Positions 17,896 through 27,319 are shown, numbered from the stretch's first letter. The stretch is DNA of 64,000 nucleotides from Methylomicrobium lacus LW14 (GCF_000527095.1 NZ_AZUN01000001.1:1178001-1242000), one strand, 5' to 3'. The notes: generated by a model from the letters alone, not told the origin. Numbers and translations: made by a program.

Positions 17896-18166
17896 CCTCT
17901 GCCCGCAAATCAGCGACTGATTGGGTCGGGGTGGTTTGTTGTTGCGCGCGCGTTAATGCCGCCAATAAGCGTTCCGCGTTGACCGGCGAACGCAACAGAT
18001 GCGCGGTTTCCAGCAAGCTTTGGAGTTCATCGGCGGCAATCAGCGCGACATCCGCAGCGCCACGCCGTTGAATGATGACCACTTCCTGGTCATCCGTCAC
18101 CGCGTCCAGCAGGGTGGCAAGATTAGCGCGGGCTTGCGTATAGGTGGTTTGGATTGTCATGGGCAT
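17882..18166 (-). CDS. YefM/Phd-family antitoxin
   Basis: A 94-residue antitoxin: TTYTQARANLATLLDAVTDDQEVVIIQRRGAADVALI is typical of YefM, followed by a toxin-binding helix. It precedes the YoeB-like gene and probably autorepresses through the palindrome at 18183-18199. Confidence 0.85.
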   Translation of the reverse strand: MPMTIQTTYTQARANLATLLDAVTDDQEVVIIQRRGAADVALIAADELQSLLETAHLLRSPVNAERLLAALTRAQQQTTPTQSVADLRAEVGLG

Positions 18167-18182
18167 TTTGGGAGAAATTGTT

Positions 18183-18199
18183 GTACAGAAATACTGTAC
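18183..18199 (-). promoter_or_regulatory. YefM-type operator palindrome
   Basis: GTACAG-AAATA-CTGTAC is a perfect 6-bp inverted repeat 17 bp upstream of the yefM-like ATG. YefM operators are known to contain a TGTACA core, which is present at the left arm. Confidence 0.65.
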
Positions 18200-18217
18200 G
18201 CCACATAACCATACCTG

Positions 18218-21200
18218 TCAATTTGCTTTCAGCGACAAGCGCGAGACGATCTCCTGCCCTTCCCGCGCCGGATTGATCGCGGTATCGAGAATGAACACCC
18301 GCTCCGGCACAATGCCGCCCTGCTGCACGACATACTTCGCGATGACCTGGGCCCGTTTGGCGGCCAGGTCTTTCAGACGCTGCTCTTCCGGCTTGATGAT
18401 CGTGAACAACTTTTGTCTGGCGACCTCATAAAAATCACCCGCCTTCGAGTCTTTCAACTGCGGCTTGCCGAACAGCGAGCGTTCCGCGAGCAGCGGAAAT
18501 TTCTCGATGAACATCTGCGCCAGATAGTCCTTGTATTCGTCGTCCGAAAGCTCGACATATTCCGCGCGCACTTTTTTGCCGCCTTTCTTGGAGATCGCGG
18601 CCGCCTTCAAGCGTTTTAACTGGTCATAAAGCGCCGCATCCTTCAAAGCCGGCCAATCCTGTTCCTCGAAGGCCGCGCCCTTGATTTCGAGGCTCAATGC
18701 CGGACGCTCTTTCAACGCCTTCGCCGAACCGTCGAGCTTGGCCAACTGGGCCTTGTCCAGTTCGGACTTGCCGGGGCTGAAATCGATATGATCCAGATTT
18801 TCACCGCCGTCAAACAGCGAAGCGATCGCCGTGAAAGGTGATGTAATCACTTTATTCAACGCATTCAACAGCGCATCGGCGATGATCGCCCTAATGCTGA
18901 ATTTCGGATCTTCCAGGCTGCCGGTGACCGGCACGTCCAATTTGATTCGGCCATCGCCATCCTTCAGCAAGGCGACCGCCAATTCCAACGGCAACGACAC
19001 CGCATTCGGGTTTTCGACCTTCTCGCCGAGTTCGAACTGATCGATCAGAATCGTGTTCGATGAGGTCAGAACGCCCTGCTCGACCTTATATTTCAAATCC
19101 AGATTCAATTTGCCTTTTTCGACTTTATAACCTGCAAATTGCACCATGTAAGGACTGATCAGCGGCATCGGCAAGCCATGAAAACTCACCGCCACGTCGT
19201 ATGCTCCTCGATAAGGACTGACTTCGCCGCTGACATCGACCGGCGCCAGATCGTAGGCATTGCCTTTCAACGACACCTTGACCTTCGATTTTTTTTCCGA
19301 GGAAATGCCCGAGGCGCCGCCGTTCAACTCCTGGACTTCGGCCGCGAAAGGCAGAATCAGCGACAGATCGGCAAAATCGGATGCCCCATCATGCACCAAC
19401 ACTTGATCGAGCCTGAAGAACGGCGGCGCATGCTCGGCATCCTGTTTCTTGGACGTTGCGTTGGGGGCAGGCTTGTTACTGACGGCTTTACCGGTCGATA
19501 GCACTTCATTCACGTTGATCGTTTTGTCCTTTTTGATCACGATCCGTGCATAGGGCTTTTCTATCTGAAGGCGCTTGGCGGTATAACGGTTAGCGGCGAG
19601 GTCGGCGTCAATATCGCTCAAGGTCAGCTTTTGCCATTTGATGAAATCCTTGTTCTGAAGTTGATCACGGGTGATCAGTTCATCGACGCCGGCAAGTCCG
19701 TGAAACTTGACGTCGGGTTTTTCAGGGTCCTTAAGCGCCGCATCCAGCTTGCCATTCACGAACAAACCGCCCTCGATCACATCCAGGCGGGCAAATTGGT
19801 CGACATAGGTTTGAAACTTATCGAGACCGATGTCCTGCACATCGACATTCAGCCGGGCAGACAACGGAGCGATCACGAGATCGCCGTCCAGCTTGATGCG
19901 CCCGTCCTGATTGAAGATTGCACTCAACTGCACCGGCAATGCTGCGCCGTTTTTATCGGTAAAATCGCGCAGCGTGAAATCGATCGGCTTGACCTCGACT
20001 ACGACCGGCTTGCTTTGGCTTCGGTCTTCGAAATGCAAGCCGGAATCAGTCAAGGCGAACGACTTGAGCGCAAGCGTCCAAGGCTCCGAAGTTTTTTCGG
20101 CCGGACTCGCCTTGGCGGCTGTTGACGTATTTTCGTTAGCCGGCAACAGCGCCTGATAGTTCAGCGTCCCTTCCTTGGTCAGCCAGGCCTGAACATCGGC
20201 ATGTTCAGATTTGATCGCCGCGGCGGAAAAAGACCGCTTGAGCAGATTCAAGGCCATCCCCTCCCCAACTATCCTGCCGATTTTGACCAGCGGCTTGTCC
20301 TGCAAGCCGTCCGAAAGCTCGCTGCCGCTGATCGTCGCTTGCCCATCCCGAACCGTGACATTGAACTGGCCATCGGCATTGCCGGTGTGACAAACCGCAG
20401 TCAACGCCATTTCAGGAATGCTCAGCGCCGCCTTCGCGAGGCCAAAGCCGGTCAACCCAAGATCATACGCCTTGGCTTCGGCTTTTGCGGCCGTTACCTG
20501 CCATTTTTGACCGGCCTGGGTGATTTTATAAGCGGACTCCAGCGTGATCGCGGAGGATTTGACCGCCAGACTTTGCGGCTCGGCGGATGCGTAAACAAAA
20601 TCCTTCAATTCGAAGCGGCTTTTAGGAATCTCAAGTTCCAGGCCCTTGGCTGGGGAATAGTTCAGGCGGTATTCCGCCTCCAGCACTTCACTGCCCTGCA
20701 AATCGAAACCGAGCGCATCTTGCAGAGCGATCGCGGTCAGATTCTGCAACTTGAGCCGTTCCAGTTTGATGCGGCCCGCTGAAAACAACGGCTCGATGCC
20801 GGCCTTGCCTTGCCAATCCAGGGCGCCGCCCGACTTCAAGGCCAGCGTCAGATGCAGCGGAAAAGGCTGATTTTGCGTCAGCGAAAACTGTTCCACGGTC
20901 AAATCGATCGGATCGATTTCCTCCCGGACCGGCTTTTTGAGCTGTGCATCCTCCCAGAGTAATTTGCCGCCGGAAAGCGACAAACGGCCGATCTGCACCG
21001 GGAAGGCTTTGCTTTCACTGGCAGGAGGTTCTTGCTTGGCCGGCAAGAGATCGCTGAAATTGAACTGGCCGTTTTTAGCTTTGGCCAGATGCACATATGG
21101 CTTGATCAACTGCACGTCATCGAGGGTCAGCGTGGACTCCCTCAGCGACCGCCACAGATCGATGTCCGCCGCAACACGCTCGAAACTGACGAAGGACTGG

Positions 21201-21433
21201 CCGTTCGCTTCGTGCAGTTCAAAACCCTGAGCCGAGACAAGGAATAAAAACGGGTTCAACTCGACCGCTGCGAGCGAAGACTGCCTGCCGGTCAGTTCCT
21301 TCAGCAGGACCGGAGCCCTCGACTTCACAAGATAAGGCAAGCCATAAAAGCCGGCCAGTGCATAAATAAGCAGCACGCATCCTGCGACGCCAAATCCTTG
21401 CAAAATCTTGATCAATAGGGTTCGAGCCTTCAT
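18218..21433 (-). CDS. DUF748/AsmA-like envelope protein
   Basis: A protein of about 1071 residues with one N-terminal membrane anchor (VAGCVLLIYALAGFYGLPYLV) and long repetitive beta-rich DUF748 segments with recurring phrases such as VEVKPIDFTLRDFT and VREEIDPIDLTVEQF. This architecture belongs to the AsmA/YhdP group that bridges inner and outer membranes and is tied to lipid transport or outer-membrane homeostasis. The C-terminus (about 960-1070) is OmpA-like (LAAKRAQVIAKYVVQQG). ATG at 21433 has an AAGGAA ribosome site; the GTG at 21454 is a weaker choice. Confidence 0.8.
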   Translation of the reverse strand: MKARTLLIKILQGFGVAGCVLLIYALAGFYGLPYLVKSRAPVLLKELTGRQSSLAAVELNPFLFLVSAQGFELHEANGQSFVSFERVAADIDLWRSLRESTLTLDDVQLIKPYVHLAKAKNGQFNFSDLLPAKQEPPASESKAFPVQIGRLSLSGGKLLWEDAQLKKPVREEIDPIDLTVEQFSLTQNQPFPLHLTLALKSGGALDWQGKAGIEPLFSAGRIKLERLKLQNLTAIALQDALGFDLQGSEVLEAEYRLNYSPAKGLELEIPKSRFELKDFVYASAEPQSLAVKSSAITLESAYKITQAGQKWQVTAAKAEAKAYDLGLTGFGLAKAALSIPEMALTAVCHTGNADGQFNVTVRDGQATISGSELSDGLQDKPLVKIGRIVGEGMALNLLKRSFSAAAIKSEHADVQAWLTKEGTLNYQALLPANENTSTAAKASPAEKTSEPWTLALKSFALTDSGLHFEDRSQSKPVVVEVKPIDFTLRDFTDKNGAALPVQLSAIFNQDGRIKLDGDLVIAPLSARLNVDVQDIGLDKFQTYVDQFARLDVIEGGLFVNGKLDAALKDPEKPDVKFHGLAGVDELITRDQLQNKDFIKWQKLTLSDIDADLAANRYTAKRLQIEKPYARIVIKKDKTINVNEVLSTGKAVSNKPAPNATSKKQDAEHAPPFFRLDQVLVHDGASDFADLSLILPFAAEVQELNGGASGISSEKKSKVKVSLKGNAYDLAPVDVSGEVSPYRGAYDVAVSFHGLPMPLISPYMVQFAGYKVEKGKLNLDLKYKVEQGVLTSSNTILIDQFELGEKVENPNAVSLPLELAVALLKDGDGRIKLDVPVTGSLEDPKFSIRAIIADALLNALNKVITSPFTAIASLFDGGENLDHIDFSPGKSELDKAQLAKLDGSAKALKERPALSLEIKGAAFEEQDWPALKDAALYDQLKRLKAAAISKKGGKKVRAEYVELSDDEYKDYLAQMFIEKFPLLAERSLFGKPQLKDSKAGDFYEVARQKLFTIIKPEEQRLKDLAAKRAQVIAKYVVQQGGIVPERVFILDTAINPAREGQEIVSRLSLKAN

Positions 21434-21477
21434 ACGATTCCTTGAGCCACTCACCCGCTTAGCATAGCGTTTCCCAA

Positions 21478-21513
21478 TAAAAAAGGCGACTGTGAAAAGC
21501 CGCCTTTTTATCT
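21478..21513. terminator. Rho-independent terminator
   Basis: AAAAAGGCG and CGCCTTTTT arms surround a short loop between amtB1 and the DUF748 gene. On the minus strand it ends in a T run after amtB1. Confidence 0.65.
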
Positions 21514-21531
21514 CTCCGAAACGCCGTCAGG

Positions 21532-22815
21532 TTATAAGTTGACGTAGCCGGTTTCCTCGTGCAATACCTGATCCAAACCCTGAACTTCTTCATCGGCAGT
21601 CACGCGCAGACCGATGAATTGATCGATCAGCTTCAACAAGGCGAAACTGAATACCCCACTCCATGCCATCGTGACCCCGATCGCCAGCGCCTGCACTCCG
21701 ACCTGCCCGGCTATCGTGACGCCTTCGGCCAGCCCCAAGCCGCCGAAGCTGCTCGAAGCGAACACGCCGGTCAACAACGACCCGGTGATGCCGCCGACGC
21801 CGTGCACCGGAAACACGTCCAGCGAGTCGTCGATCTTCAGCGTGCGCTTGACATACTGGGTCGCAAAGAAACAGACCCCGCCAGCCACGACCCCGATCAC
21901 CAGCGCGCCGAGCGGCCCGACATAACCCGAAGCCGGCGTGATCGTGCCGAGACCCGCGACCATGCCGGTCACGATGCCCAATACGCTCGGCTTGCCGAAA
22001 CGCACCCATTCGATGGTCATCCAGGTCAATGCGCCGGCTGCCGCGCCGATATGCGTCGCCAACAGCGCCATGCCGGCACGTCCGTCCGCGGTCAGCGCGC
22101 TGCCGCCGTTGAAGCCGAACCAGCCGACCCAGAGCATGCCCGCGCCGGTTACCACCATGGTCATGTTGTGCGGCGGCATCGGCGTGCTCGGAAAGCCCTT
22201 GCGGCGACCGATCACCAACGCCGCAACCAAGGAGGCGATGCCCGCGTTCACATGAATCACGATGCCGCCCGCAAAATCCAGCGCGCCCAACTCAGCCAGC
22301 CAGCCGCCGCCCCAAATCCAGTGGCAAATCGGCACATAGACCAGACACAGCCACAACGCGCTGAACCAGAGCATCGCGGAGAATTTCATGCGTTCGGCGA
22401 AACTGCCGACGATCAGCGCCGGCGTGATGATCGCGAAGGTCATCTGAAACATGAAATAAACCGCCTCGGGCAGTTCGCCGACCTGCGAAGCGGTGCCGAT
22501 ACCGGGCAAAAACGCCTTCGAGAAATCGCCGATCAGCTTCTGCCAGTCGCCGCCATCGGCGAAGATCAGGCTGTAGACGCCGGCCAGCCACAGGATCGAG
22601 ACAAGGCAGGTGATCGCAAAGCACTGCATCAACACCGACAACACGTTTTTGCTGCGCACCAGGCCCGCATAAAACAGCGACAAACCCGGCAGCGTCATGA
22701 ACAGGACCAGGCCGGTCGACGTTAATATCCAGGCGGTGTTGGCCTGATTGATCGGAGCGGCCTCCGCCGCGAACGGCAACAGCAGCAGGCTGAAAAAGAG
22801 TCTTTTGGATCGCAT
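21532..22815 (-). CDS. amtB: Ammonium transporter AmtB (copy 1)
   Basis: An Amt/MEP/Rh channel of about 427 residues with a cleaved-type signal (LLLLPFAAEA) and eleven expected membrane segments. Family motifs include FYAGLVRSKNV, the substrate-gate region MFQMTFAIITPALIVGSFAERMKFS and DFAGGIVIHVNAG with the pore histidine. The start is taken as ATG 22815; a GTG at 22824 is possible. Only 12 bp separate it from glnK1, so the PII protein can gate it under ammonium sufficiency. Confidence 0.92.
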   Translation of the reverse strand: MRSKRLFFSLLLLPFAAEAAPINQANTAWILTSTGLVLFMTLPGLSLFYAGLVRSKNVLSVLMQCFAITCLVSILWLAGVYSLIFADGGDWQKLIGDFSKAFLPGIGTASQVGELPEAVYFMFQMTFAIITPALIVGSFAERMKFSAMLWFSALWLCLVYVPICHWIWGGGWLAELGALDFAGGIVIHVNAGIASLVAALVIGRRKGFPSTPMPPHNMTMVVTGAGMLWVGWFGFNGGSALTADGRAGMALLATHIGAAAGALTWMTIEWVRFGKPSVLGIVTGMVAGLGTITPASGYVGPLGALVIGVVAGGVCFFATQYVKRTLKIDDSLDVFPVHGVGGITGSLLTGVFASSSFGGLGLAEGVTIAGQVGVQALAIGVTMAWSGVFSFALLKLIDQFIGLRVTADEEVQGLDQVLHEETGYVNL

Positions 22816-22827
22816 TCTACTCACTAA

Positions 22828-23166
22828 TTAAATGGCATCCTCGCCGGTCTCGCCGGTTCTTATGCGGATGATTTGTTCAAGATTGGTCACAAAAATTTTG
22901 CCGTCACCGATTTTGCCGGTATTCGCTGCCCTCACGATCGTCTCAACCGCCTTGTCCAGAATGTCGTTAGACACCGCGATTTCGAGCTTGACCTTCGGTA
23001 AAAAATCGACCACATATTCGGCGCCCCGATACAATTCGGTATGCCCTTTCTGGCGGCCAAAACCTTTGACCTCGGTCGCGGTGACTCCCGCGACGCCGAT
23101 CTCGGACAGGGCTTCCCTGACATCATCCAGTTTGAACGGTTTAATGATTGCTGTGATTAATTTCAT
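22828..23166 (-). CDS. glnK: PII signal protein GlnK (copy 1)
   Basis: A 112-residue PII protein with the uridylylation Tyr51 on the T-loop (KGHTELYRGAEYVVDFLPK) and the C-terminal nucleotide-binding signature (TGKIGDGKIFV, RIRTGETGEDAI). It is paired with amtB1. I found no sigma-54 site in its 250-bp upstream gap. Confidence 0.93.
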   Translation of the reverse strand: MKLITAIIKPFKLDDVREALSEIGVAGVTATEVKGFGRQKGHTELYRGAEYVVDFLPKVKLEIAVSNDILDKAVETIVRAANTGKIGDGKIFVTNLEQIIRIRTGETGEDAI

Positions 23167-23366
23167 AATGTCTCTCTGTCACAAATAACGAAAAAAAATG
23201 GCTCCTAGATTCTGCAATCATACACAATCCCTATCGATTTACAATTTTTGCTCGAATACAAAACAGCCCTATGCCGAACGCTAACAAAAAAGGATGCCAT
23301 CGACCCTGAACCTGAAGCCCTATTTCATTTCGCGAGTGACTCATCGGCCATGTCATTCCTCCGCTG

Positions 23367-23398
23367 AAAAAAAAATCGCCAGTCGGCCGACTGGCGAT
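23367..23398 (-). terminator. Rho-independent terminator of amtB2
   Basis: ATCGCCAGTCGG and CCGACTGGCGAT form a perfect 12-bp stem with essentially no loop, followed on the minus strand by nine Ts. Confidence 0.8.
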
Positions 23399-23415
23399 CA
23401 TGACATTTTTATACC

Positions 23416-24831
23416 TTATATATGGTATGCCGTTTCGCCGTGGCTCGATACGTCCAGCCCCACGCGTTCGAATTCCTCGCTGACTCGGAGCCCGACCAAC
23501 ATATTGACGAATTTATAGGCGATGAAAGAGACGACGCCCGACCACACGATCGTGATCACGACGCCTTCAGCCTGGACCAGCAATTGACTGGCGATCGAGA
23601 AATCCTCGGCCCCGGTGCCGCCGAGCGCAGGTGAAGTAAACACGCCGGTCAGCAGAGCGCCTAAAATCCCGCCGACGCCATGCACGCCGAACACATCGAG
23701 CGAATCGTCGGCGCCAAGCAGGCGCTTGAGTCCGTTGACGCCCCACAGGCAGAGCAGACCCGCGCTCAAACCGATGATAATGCCGCCCATCGGACCGACC
23801 GAGCCGCAGGCCGGCGTGATCGCGACCAGACCGGCCACGGCGCCGGAGGCCGCGCCCAACATCGAAGCCTTGCCCTTGATCACCGCTTCGCCGGCGGCCC
23901 AGGACAACACCGCCCCGGATGTGGCCAATAGGGTGTTGATGAAGGCAAGGGTCGCGCCGCCGTTGGATTCGAGATTCGAACCGGCATTGAAGCCAAACCA
24001 GCCCACCCACAGCAAGGATGCGCCAACCATCGTCAAGGTCAGGCTGTGCGGCGCCATGTACTCCTTACCGTAGCCGATGCGCTTGCCGACCAGAAAGGCG
24101 CCGACCAGACCGGCCACCGCCGCGTTGATGTGCACCACGGTGCCGCCCGCGAAATCCAGCGCGCCCTTGCCCAGCAGGTAACCGCCGGCGCCCCAGACCA
24201 TGTGCGCGATCGGCAGATAGCTGAAGGTAAACCAGATCGCGCAGAAAATCAGCACCGCGCTGAATTTGATGCGCTCGGCAAACGAGCCGACGATCAGCGC
24301 ACAGGTAATCGCGGCGAAGGTCGACTGGAAGGCGACAAAGATAAATTCGGGAATCTTCACGTTGTCGGTAAACGTATCGGCCAGCGAAGCGGTCGTGATG
24401 CCTTTTAGGAACACCTTGTCGAAGTTGCCGATGATCAGGCCTTCGCCGCCGAACGCGAGACTGTAACCGTAAATGCCCCAGAGCACGCAAATCAGCGCAA
24501 ACACCACCATCACCTGCATCAGCACCGACAGCATGTTCTTGCTGCGCACCAGGCCGCCGTAAAACAGGCCCAGTCCCGGGATCACCATCATGATCACCAG
24601 CAAGGTCGAAACCATCATCCAGGCCGTATCGCCCTTATCGGTCGTCACCGGCGCCGAAGCCGCGGGTTCGGCGGCCGGAGCCGCTGCCGCGGCCGGGATT
24701 TCAACCAGCGCGGGTTTAACCGGGTCCGCGAGCGTCTGCGTTTCAACCGCCTGGGTGATGTTTTCGGCAAGCGAGAGCCCGGCAAAGCCCAGCAGGATAA
24801 AAAAAGCCAAAGTCGATATCATGTGTTTCAT
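23416..24831 (-). CDS. amtB: Ammonium transporter AmtB (copy 2)
   Basis: A 471-residue Amt channel with a signal peptide (FFILLGFAGLSLA) and an Ala/Pro-rich linker (about 25-65) before the first membrane segment, absent from copy 1. Core motifs are LGLFYGGLVRSKNM, FQSTFAAITCALIVGSFAERIKFS and DFAGGTVVHINAA. Two copies may differ in affinity or regulation. It is transcribed with glnK2 from a sigma-54 promoter and ends in a strong terminator. Confidence 0.92.
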   Translation of the reverse strand: MKHMISTLAFFILLGFAGLSLAENITQAVETQTLADPVKPALVEIPAAAAAPAAEPAASAPVTTDKGDTAWMMVSTLLVIMMVIPGLGLFYGGLVRSKNMLSVLMQVMVVFALICVLWGIYGYSLAFGGEGLIIGNFDKVFLKGITTASLADTFTDNVKIPEFIFVAFQSTFAAITCALIVGSFAERIKFSAVLIFCAIWFTFSYLPIAHMVWGAGGYLLGKGALDFAGGTVVHINAAVAGLVGAFLVGKRIGYGKEYMAPHSLTLTMVGASLLWVGWFGFNAGSNLESNGGATLAFINTLLATSGAVLSWAAGEAVIKGKASMLGAASGAVAGLVAITPACGSVGPMGGIIIGLSAGLLCLWGVNGLKRLLGADDSLDVFGVHGVGGILGALLTGVFTSPALGGTGAEDFSIASQLLVQAEGVVITIVWSGVVSFIAYKFVNMLVGLRVSEEFERVGLDVSSHGETAYHI

Positions 24832-24854
24832 TATTCGGTCCTTACTTAAAATGC

Positions 24855-25193
24855 TTAAAGGGCGTCATCGCCGGTTTCTCCGGTACGAATCCGGATCACT
24901 TGTTCCAGACTGGTCACAAAGATTTTGCCGTCGCCAATTTTTCCGGTTCCCGCCGCGCGGGTAATGGCCTCGACCGCCTGATCGAGCAAGCCACTGGAAA
25001 CGGCCACTTCCACTTTGGTTTTCGGCAAAAAATCGACCACATATTCAGCGCCGCGATATAACTCGGTATGCCCTTTCTGGCGGCCGAAGCCCTTGACTTC
25101 GGTGACGGTAACGCCGGTCACCCCGATTTCTGAAAGCGCCTCGCGGACATCATCCAGTTTGAAGGGTTTAACGATTGCAGTGATCAGTTTCAT
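24855..25193 (-). CDS. glnK: PII signal protein GlnK (copy 2)
   Basis: A 112-residue PII protein, nearly identical in its T-loop to copy 1 and also keeping Tyr51. ATG at 25193 (MKLITAIVKPFKLDD) is the normal family start; an in-frame extension to 25238 would add 15 atypical residues and overlap the sigma-54 promoter. It is 23 bp upstream of amtB2. Confidence 0.93.
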   Translation of the reverse strand: MKLITAIVKPFKLDDVREALSEIGVTGVTVTEVKGFGRQKGHTELYRGAEYVVDFLPKTKVEVAVSSGLLDQAVEAITRAAGTGKIGDGKIFVTSLEQVIRIRTGETGDDAL

Positions 25194-25238
25194 AAATTGC
25201 CTCTTGCTGAATAAAAATAACGATTCCAAATCAAACAA

Positions 25239-25255
25239 AGCAATGATTATGCCAA
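25239..25255 (-). promoter_or_regulatory. Sigma-54 promoter of glnK2-amtB2
   Basis: Minus strand TTGGCATAATCATTGCT has the invariant GG and GC exactly 12 bp apart and agrees well with TGGCAC-N5-TTGCW. Transcription should start near 25228, 35 bp before the glnK2 ATG. Confidence 0.8.
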
Positions 25256-25394
25256 GCCGCTTTTACCGCAACGCCGTTAGCGGAAATTTGCATCAGCCGG
25301 CAAGCATCCGCCTTAACATCGAGCGGGCGGCGCAAAATGAGGCAAGCGGGAAACGCCTGCGCCCACAATCGGACGTCTTACGCGATGCCTTAGT

Positions 25395-25439
25395 GCACTA
25401 AAGCAGTTCATTTTACCGATGGTAGCTCCATTCTGGTGC
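25395..25439. promoter_or_regulatory. Two candidate NtrC boxes upstream of glnK2
   Basis: GCAC-N7-GTTC (25395-25409) and GCTC-N7-GTGC (25425-25439) each differ by one base from the NtrC core GCAC-N7-GTGC. They are spaced about three helical turns apart and lie 140-185 bp upstream of the sigma-54 promoter, a typical enhancer distance. Otherwise the 427-bp gap to the porin gene shows only the porin terminator. Confidence 0.6.
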
Positions 25440-25569
25440 GATAAGGGATGCAAGCGCTCTACCCCGATACAACGCTTTGCTTAGGCTTTCGTAAATAGAA
25501 CTTCCCACTAAAAATCTGGCAGGTCTAGGGTAGTTATTATCCAATGAGCGTAACCGACACCCTAATAAC

Positions 25570-25593
25570 AAAATGCGCCCTGAGGCGCATTTT
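25570..25593 (-). terminator. Terminator after the porin gene
   Basis: AAAATGCGCC and GGCGCATTTT form a near-perfect stem with a short loop 28 bp past the porin stop codon. Confidence 0.7.
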
Positions 25594-25620
25594 GGTGAAG
25601 CCTAAATTTGTCTTGCCGAA

Positions 25621-26976
25621 TTAAAAACTGACCGTAAAGTCCGCCGAAAACAGGAATTGGTCAAGCTTGCCGGTCGTTGCTCCGCCGTCGCCGAATGGCC
25701 GCGCGCCGTCCGCCCAGTCATAGCGCACGTTCGGACGCAAATTCAGCCATTTGACCGGTTTCCAGTTGATGCCTGCCGTCACCGCATAATAGCTGGATGG
25801 TGCACTGGTTGCGACAAAATTGCCCGCCGCCGCGAAACTGTTGCCGCTGCCGTCGGTTGCCGCCCCTACCCGGCCGGGAGCGAAAACCCGAAATCCGTTT
25901 TGGTCGCGGAACCACTCGCCACGGACGCCTGCGGTCAGCGTGTCGCTGATGTCGTAATACAGATGCGTGTTGATGCCATACCATTCTGCGTCTTCAAGAC
26001 CGTTCGCGGTTAAGACGCCATCGGCAAAACCGTGATCGTGTTGCAATACCCAATGAGTCTTGTCGCCAATATCCTGTTTCAACACCACGCTGTACATGCC
26101 CCAGGCTTTGCTGCTTTGCTCGGAAGTGCCGCCGTAAGTCCCGGTCACGTTCAAGGACGTTCCCGAATCCGCGTTGGTCCAGGTCGCGCCGGCAAGGCCC
26201 GCCCAATTGCCCAGATGCTTATCCCAGCCGCCGTCCCAACCGCCGGTCGCGCTGCCGGTCACGACGCCGCCGACCACCGACCAATGATCATCGACCGTGT
26301 AACTGCCGAGGATACCGGTATGGGTGAACGGCTCGCCGTATTGCATCGTATAGGCGTGCGTGTAGAAGAAATTATCCGGCGCCGGAACGGTCTCGTAACC
26401 GATCGGCGTATAGAAATGACCGGCCTTGATATTCAGGCCATTGCCGATCGGCAGATAGGCTTCCAGATAGGCTTGCGGCATTGCCAGATCGTAAAAACGG
26501 TTGTCGTTGCTGCCCAGCAGATTGAGATCCCAGTGATTTCTGTTCAATGGCACGCCCGAATTTACGTCAAATGCCGGCACTCCGTAGGCTTGCGTGAAGA
26601 TCGCATCGGTGCCGAACATCACGTCGAAACGGAAGCCGACATCGAAACTGTCGCCTTCGGTCGCTACCGCGCGTTGCAGGAACAAATTCAATTGATTCAA
26701 TTGAAACTCGGCCGACCGGTCGCCGAATGTGACCGGTCCGTTGAAATTATTTTCCGGACTGATCGAATTATAGGTAATACCGGCATTCGCCCAGCCGCCG
26801 ACCATCAGCCCCCAGTCTTTCATGAACTTACTCTCATTCGGATCGCCCGCGGCCTCCAGCAAACGCTCGGCCTCAAGCAGGCCCTTGGCCTCCGCGGTGC
26901 TCAGTGCGCAAGCAAGCGCGACTCCCACCGCCAAGGGTTTAAGGTTGAAACGAACATTGCATCTGTGATTTTTCAT
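25621..26976 (-). CDS. Outer-membrane beta-barrel porin, nitrogen-linked
   Basis: A 451-residue protein with a signal peptide (LAVGVALACALSTAEA) and barrel-like sequence ending in FSADFTVSF, the terminal aromatic required for outer-membrane insertion. It resembles the BBP2/DUF1597 group of outer-membrane proteins. It is divergent from glnA, and its own sigma-54 promoter plus the shared NtrC boxes suggest expression under nitrogen limitation. The substrate may be a nitrogen compound, which is inference. Confidence 0.75.
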   Translation of the reverse strand: MKNHRCNVRFNLKPLAVGVALACALSTAEAKGLLEAERLLEAAGDPNESKFMKDWGLMVGGWANAGITYNSISPENNFNGPVTFGDRSAEFQLNQLNLFLQRAVATEGDSFDVGFRFDVMFGTDAIFTQAYGVPAFDVNSGVPLNRNHWDLNLLGSNDNRFYDLAMPQAYLEAYLPIGNGLNIKAGHFYTPIGYETVPAPDNFFYTHAYTMQYGEPFTHTGILGSYTVDDHWSVVGGVVTGSATGGWDGGWDKHLGNWAGLAGATWTNADSGTSLNVTGTYGGTSEQSSKAWGMYSVVLKQDIGDKTHWVLQHDHGFADGVLTANGLEDAEWYGINTHLYYDISDTLTAGVRGEWFRDQNGFRVFAPGRVGAATDGSGNSFAAAGNFVATSAPSSYYAVTAGINWKPVKWLNLRPNVRYDWADGARPFGDGGATTGKLDQFLFSADFTVSF

Positions 26977-27033
26977 AGCAATAACCTTATTTGATGAGTC
27001 TATAAGAAATTAATAATTTGCATTAATTATTTA

Positions 27034-27049
27034 AGCAAATAAGATGCCA
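27034..27049 (-). promoter_or_regulatory. Sigma-54 promoter of the porin gene
   Basis: Minus strand TGGCATCTTATTTGCT, with GG and GC 12 bp apart, is a strong match. The start site would be near 27023, about 47 bp before the ATG at 26976. Confidence 0.75.
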
Positions 27050-27144
27050 GGCATGATTTTTTTAATTTTGTCAGCAAGATAGCATCAACACGGCGCAAGC
27101 AAAACGTATCAGGCGTGCGATACGAGCGATATAACCCCCTATAA

Positions 27145-27181
27145 GCACTACTTTAGTGCATAATTTGCACCAACATGATGC
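27145..27181. promoter_or_regulatory. Tandem NtrC boxes between porin and glnA
   Basis: GCAC-TACTTTA-GTGC (27145-27159) is a perfect NtrC core. GCAC-CAACATG-ATGC (27167-27181) has one mismatch. Their centres are 22 bp apart, two helical turns. They are about 100 bp upstream of the porin promoter and about 140 bp upstream of glnA. No equally good sigma-54 site was found on the glnA side. Confidence 0.7.
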
Positions 27182-27319
27182 ATTCCTAGTAAATTTTCTT
27201 TGTGCCTTCGTAAGCGCGCGGACGAATGATTTTTTTGTGGATCATCCGGCAAAAAAATGTTATCGTAATTGAGTTTGGCTAATCCATTTGACACAAATCG
27301 ATCCTAGGAGACTCAATAA

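Noticed and set aside
27154..27169. Possible sigma-54 promoter for glnA (TAGTGCATAATTTGCA)
   Set aside because: The -24 half has AG where GG is nearly invariant, and the sequence overlaps the NtrC boxes; I could not defend it.
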